This document shows positions 60,895 to 64,000 of a DNA stretch of 64,000 bases, piece after piece. The notes beneath the pieces were generated by a model, which was given only the letters and a program-made list of their open reading frames with translations, was not told the DNA's origin and did no database searches. Source of the DNA: DASXMT01 sp963781305 (GTDB lineage Bacteria; Actinomycetota; Acidimicrobiia; Acidimicrobiales; RAAP-2); contig CAWAFL010000001.1 of the NCBI GenBank assembly GCA_963781305.1, positions 1,054,001 through 1,118,000 on the forward strand, read 5' to 3'. The number at the start of each line of letters is the position of its first letter. The stretch's first letter is position 1. A program made the translations under genes and the position numbers.

Positions 60895-61755
60895 ATGGAC
60901 GTCGAACGGGTGGTCTTCGAAGGCTTCGAGGGATTGCAGCTGGTGGCGGATGTGCGCGGCGACCCCGACGCACCCCCCGTGCTCCTTCTCCATGGGGGTG
61001 GTCAGACCAGGCACGCCTGGGGCACGACAGCCGAGACGGTGGCGTCCCGAGGGTGGCGGACGGTGGCCCTCGACCTCCGCGGTCACGGCGACAGTGAGTG
61101 GGCGCCCAACGGCGATTACTCGTTCACCGCCTACAGCGCTGACTGCCTCGCTGTCGTCGACCAACTGGAGCGGCCGCCGGTCCTGGTCGGCGCGTCCCTC
61201 GGTGGCATGGCGGCCATGCTGGCCGAGGGAACGAGCGACCGCGTCGTCTCGTGCGGCCTGGTCCTCGTGGACATCACGTCCAAGAGCAACCCGGAGGGAA
61301 TCGCGCGCATCAGGTCGTTCATGCAATCCGGTCTCGACGGGTTCGAGACACTGGACGCAGCGGCCGAGGCCATTGCCGCCTATACCCCCCAGCGCACCAA
61401 ACGGGTGAACCCCTCCGGGCTCAAGAAGGTCCTGCGAGAGCGCGACGGTCGCTGGTACTGGCACTGGGACCCCAAGTTCATCGGACAGGGCCGCACCGAG
61501 GTGGTGCCGGACCGTCTGGCCGGGCTGATCGACGTGGCCATGAGCAACATCCACGTCCCCACCATGTTGGTGCGGGGCCTGCTCAGCGACGTCGTGACCC
61601 AAGAGGGCGTCGACGAGCTCCTGGCCAAGATCCCCGGGGCCACCGTGGTCGGCGTCGACGGGGCCGCCCACATGATCGCCGGGGACCGCAATGACGCCTT
61701 CTCCGAAGCGGTGGTCACCTTCTTGGAGGAGAGGATCCGGCCCACCATCGTCTAG
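60895..61755 (+). CDS. alpha/beta-hydrolase
   Basis: A 286-residue alpha/beta-hydrolase. The oxyanion region LLLHGGGQTRHAWG near residue 30, elbow VGASLGGMAAML near 97 (serine present) and late VDGAAHMIAGD with the histidine complete the fold and triad apart from an acid in DVVTQEG. Likely a C-C or ester hydrolase. ATG 60895 is preferred. The 3' end ATCGTCTAG is repeated as tandem units downstream. Confidence 0.87.
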   Translation: MDVERVVFEGFEGLQLVADVRGDPDAPPVLLLHGGGQTRHAWGTTAETVASRGWRTVALDLRGHGDSEWAPNGDYSFTAYSADCLAVVDQLERPPVLVGASLGGMAAMLAEGTSDRVVSCGLVLVDITSKSNPEGIARIRSFMQSGLDGFETLDAAAEAIAAYTPQRTKRVNPSGLKKVLRERDGRWYWHWDPKFIGQGRTEVVPDRLAGLIDVAMSNIHVPTMLVRGLLSDVVTQEGVDELLAKIPGATVVGVDGAAHMIAGDRNDAFSEAVVTFLEERIRPTIV

Positions 61756-61783
61756 GAAGACATGGGGGAACGGCGAAAGCTAG

Positions 61784-61845
61784 GCCCGTATCGTCTAGCC
61801 CGACAGCCCGTATCGTCCAGCCCGTATCGTCCAGCCCGTATCGTC
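61784..61845. repeat. 14-base tandem repeat after a hydrolase stop
   Basis: GCCCGTATCGTC is present at 61784, 61806, 61820 and 61834; the last three are spaced by 14. The first copy is followed by TAG, as at the end of the gene (ATCGTCTAG). The repeats fill most of the gap to the next gene start at 61863. Confidence 0.85.
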
Positions 61846-61862
61846 GAAAGATCAGGGGGACC

Positions 61863-62609
61863 ATGAACCGCGTCAAGGTTGGCTTCTTTTCGCTGTCGCA
61901 CCGCTCGCCCACCGGCGACGACCGGCCGTACCTGGCATGGCACCAGCTGGACCACATGCCCGAGCAGTACCAGCTTCCCGGCCTCCTGTTGGGCCAGCGG
62001 TGGGCCTCGACGCCGTCGTGCCGGGCCGTCAGGGCGGCCGAGGCGGAGGGCTGGTCGGCCGTCGACCACGTGGTCTGCTACCAGATGGGCAACCCGGTCG
62101 ACGAGACCATCGACGAGTTCATGACGCTGGGCCGTCACCTGGCCGAAGTGGGCCGGTACTCCCAGGCGCTGCCCTCCCAGTACCGGGGGGCGTTGCGGCT
62201 CCTCGAGGCCCACGCCGCCCCTCGCGTCCTTGTCGCCGCCGAGGTCGTGCCCTTCCGACCGCACCGGGGCGTCTATCTGATCGTCGAAGAGCCCACCGAC
62301 CCATCGGAACGGGACGCATACCTCCAACGGAGGCACGTCGAGCTGGTCCCCGAGCTGGTGTCGGTACCCGGTGTGGCCGGGGCGTGGACGTACGCCACCA
62401 CCCCGGCCATCCGTCGACCGATGTTCAGCGAGGGCGCCTACACCATGACCCTCTGTTACCTCGACGACGATCCGGCCACGGTCGGGGCGCGGCTGGCCCC
62501 GGTGCTCGAGCGGGCATGGGAGAACGCGCCGGTCCGGCCATTGCTCGCCGCCCCCTTCGAGTCGATGATGCGATGGGATTGGGACCGGTTCGGCCCCAAC
62601 CCGGGTTGA
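61863..62609 (+). CDS. two-domain EthD/dimeric alpha-beta barrel-like protein
   Basis: A 248-residue protein of two similar halves. Half 1 contains HQLDHMPEQYQLPGL near residue 27 and half 2 contains RRHVELVPELVSVPGV near 155, each typical of EthD-like ferredoxin-fold barrels. Function is unknown. ATG 61863 follows CAGGGGG. It is 107 bases after the hydrolase and reads toward the thioesterase. Confidence 0.6.
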   Translation: MNRVKVGFFSLSHRSPTGDDRPYLAWHQLDHMPEQYQLPGLLLGQRWASTPSCRAVRAAEAEGWSAVDHVVCYQMGNPVDETIDEFMTLGRHLAEVGRYSQALPSQYRGALRLLEAHAAPRVLVAAEVVPFRPHRGVYLIVEEPTDPSERDAYLQRRHVELVPELVSVPGVAGAWTYATTPAIRRPMFSEGAYTMTLCYLDDDPATVGARLAPVLERAWENAPVRPLLAAPFESMMRWDWDRFGPNPG

Positions 62610-62631
62610 CCGAAGCCCCCGCTGGGCATCG

Positions 62632-63075
62632 CTACGGCGCGCCGGCGGGCGGTCCCGTGGGTCGGACCGAAAAGGTGAGCGTGGCCGTGGCCACGTAAAG
62701 GTCCTCTGCCCCACGGTCGTGCACGTCCACCCGGACAACGGCAGTCCGCTTCCCCCGACGTAGCACATGGGCGGTGGCGCGGACAGGACCGACGCGAGCG
62801 GCGTCCAGAAAGGTGATGAACATGTCGCTGGTGGTTCCCCGCTGCGGGCCGAGCTCGCCCTCGAGCAGGACGGTGCCAGCCACCAGATCGATGAGCGTGG
62901 CCATGAGGCCGCCCTGCAGGGCCCCCGAGCTGTTCACCACCTGAGGAGTGACCTCCATCTCGATCGCCCCGTCGGCCCCGTCCACATCGACGGTGGTGAG
63001 GTCAAAGGCATCGAAGGCGTGGCCTCGAGCCAGGCCGGGGCGGCGCTTTTCACCCGGGTCGCTCGCGTCGGTCAT
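62632..63075 (-). CDS. PaaI-type hotdog thioesterase
   Basis: A 147-residue hotdog protein with VVNSSGALQGGLMATLIDLVAGT (residues 52-74), the PaaI-like active loop with aspartate in LIDL. It would hydrolyse an acyl-CoA and is similar in architecture to 24066-24461. ATG 63075 is supported by the family start. It follows the SDR by 10 bases on the same strand. Confidence 0.82.
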   Translation of the reverse strand: MTDASDPGEKRRPGLARGHAFDAFDLTTVDVDGADGAIEMEVTPQVVNSSGALQGGLMATLIDLVAGTVLLEGELGPQRGTTSDMFITFLDAARVGPVRATAHVLRRGKRTAVVRVDVHDRGAEDLYVATATLTFSVRPTGPPAGAP

Positions 63076-63085
63076 CGTCGCAGAC

Positions 63086-63865
63086 TCACCTGGGGCTCTT
63101 CGGCCCAAAGCGAATGGCTCCGTCGATCCGAATGATCTCGCCGTTGAGGTACGAGTTCTCCCAAATGGACTGGACCAGTTGCGCGTACTCTGCGGGCTGG
63201 CCCATCCGCTTGGGGAAGGGGACAACCGGCGCCCACATCGCTTCCACCACCTCGGGATCGGCCCCGTAGGCGGGGGTGATGAACGTTCCCGGCGCGATGG
63301 TGACCACGCGGATGCCAACCACGGCCAGATCCCGGGCCGCGGTCAGGGTCATCCCCACCACACCACCCTTGGCGCTGGCGTAGGCCACCTGCCCGATCGT
63401 GCCTTCGAAGGCGGCGATGGAGGCGGTGTTGATGATGACACCGCGCTCACCGTCTTCTTTGGGATCCGACTTGGCCATGGCCGCAGCCGAGAGGCGCAGC
63501 ACATTGAACGTTCCCACCAGGTAGTGATCGATCACCTTGCGGAAGTCGTCCAGCGCGTGCGGGTTGCCGTCGGCCTTCAGCGTCCGCCCGCCGCCGCCGA
63601 ACCCACCGTGGACAGCCACGGTCACGCGAACCGGACCAAGACTGGCGGCGCGGTCCAGGGCGTGGGACACGCTCTCCTCGCTGGTGGCGTCGGTCTCCAC
63701 GAACTCAGTCGCCGAGCCCAGCTCCTTGGCCAGTGCTGCCCCCTTGTCCTTGGCCAGGTCGGCGATGACCACCTTTGCCCCCGCCGCCACCAGGCGCCGC
63801 ACCGTCGCTTCGCCCAGACCCCCTGCCCCGCCGGTCACCAATGCTGCTGAACCGCTGATATCCAT
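63086..63865 (-). CDS. type II 3-hydroxyacyl-CoA dehydrogenase-like SDR
   Basis: A 259-residue SDR. It has VTGGAGGLGEATVRRLV near residue 11, IADLAKDK near 36 (NAD-type), an insert near 90-105 (GFGGGGRTLKADGNP) typical of HSD10-like members, the serine in TASIAAFEG near 147 and YASAK near 160. It would oxidise a 3-hydroxyacyl-CoA. GAGAGGAG lies six bases before ATG 63865. Leads a small minus-strand unit with the thioesterase. Confidence 0.88.
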   Translation of the reverse strand: MDISGSAALVTGGAGGLGEATVRRLVAAGAKVVIADLAKDKGAALAKELGSATEFVETDATSEESVSHALDRAASLGPVRVTVAVHGGFGGGGRTLKADGNPHALDDFRKVIDHYLVGTFNVLRLSAAAMAKSDPKEDGERGVIINTASIAAFEGTIGQVAYASAKGGVVGMTLTAARDLAVVGIRVVTIAPGTFITPAYGADPEVVEAMWAPVVPFPKRMGQPAEYAQLVQSIWENSYLNGEIIRIDGAIRFGPKSPR

Positions 63866-63939
63866 GTTCACTCCTCTCGCATGTGCCGCCGATTGACGAC
63901 GGGGGCTGGAGATTGCGGTCGGGTTCCCCCACCATCAGG

Positions 63940-63951
63940 GAACCATTGTTC
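63940..63951. promoter_or_regulatory. inverted repeat GAAC-CATT-GTTC
   Basis: GAAC and GTTC arms with a four-base spacer lie about 75 bases upstream of the SDR start at 63865. It recalls the GAAC/GTTC half-sites at other promoters. The remainder of the window to 64000 has no visible gene. Confidence 0.35.
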
Positions 63952-64000
63952 TCGCCCAGCCGGCGCCAACAGTAGACGACGCCGAGGCCGGTCCTATAGT

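Overview
The window looks like a chromosome segment of a high-GC actinobacterium, most likely of the Acidimicrobiia/Mycobacteriales kind. The reasons are strong G/C preference at third codon positions, several F420-type luciferase-like oxidoreductases, cytochrome P450s with a 3-cysteine ferredoxin, a KshB-like reductase, and many acyl-CoA ligases, CaiB/BaiF CoA-transferases, crotonases, acyl-CoA dehydrogenases and DUF35/thiolase pairs. The lineage is inferred from gene content only. I see no rRNA, tRNA, CRISPR array, phage or secretion genes, and no recognisable transcription regulator.

Layout. 0-10.1 kb: CoA-transferase, NtaA-type monooxygenase, ACMSD-like amidohydrolase, SDR, flavin/2Fe-2S reductase, metal-dependent amidohydrolase, LLM oxidoreductase, carboxymuconolactone-decarboxylase-like protein, SnoaL-like protein. 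10.1-16.5 kb: a block in which every gene (two AMP-ligases, acyl-CoA dehydrogenase, CoA-transferase, P450) is broken by many single-base frameshifts. It starts at a junction of two acyl-CoA dehydrogenase 5' ends and finishes in a 44-base C run inside the P450. It looks like unpolished or misjoined assembly, not gene decay. 16.5-18.6 kb: SDR, MaoC hydratase, CitE-like lyase. 18.7-24.0 kb: a complete branched-chain amino-acid type ABC transporter (LivF, LivG, fused LivH-LivM, divergent LivK). 24-34.7 kb: hotdog thioesterase, SDR, P450, second amidohydrolase paralogue, a fused double CoA-transferase, then a plus-strand operon of DUF35, thiolase-like and AMP-ligase genes. 34.7-43.2 kb: MmsA, crotonase, nitroreductase, a three-subunit 2-oxoacid:ferredoxin oxidoreductase with an AMP-ligase, acyl-CoA dehydrogenase. 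43.2-44.8 kb: a TnpB-only IS200/IS605-type element with hairpin ends. 44.8-64 kb: AMP-ligases, LLM oxidoreductase, P450, SDRs, crotonases, cupin, alpha/beta-hydrolases, KstD-like flavoprotein, fused DUF35-thiolase, ferredoxin, thioesterase.

How it fits together. The gene set can import an acidic or hydrophobic substrate (Liv-type transporter), hydroxylate it (P450s, LLM enzymes), activate it (ligases, CoA-transferases), dehydrogenate and hydrate it (acyl-CoA dehydrogenases, crotonases, MaoC), oxidise it (SDRs) and cleave it (DUF35/thiolase aldolase-like pairs, CitE-like lyase). MmsA and the 2-oxoacid oxidoreductase could then handle branched products. This resembles steroid side-chain or terpenoid/alicyclic acid catabolism, but no ring-cleavage dioxygenase or Rieske oxygenase is present, so the substrate is unknown.

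The most unusual features are the split and fused DUF35-thiolase genes, the double CoA-transferase with a probable dead half, an amidohydrolase without its HxH motif, an alpha/beta-hydrolase without its serine, and five short tandem repeats that all sit at gene 3' ends.
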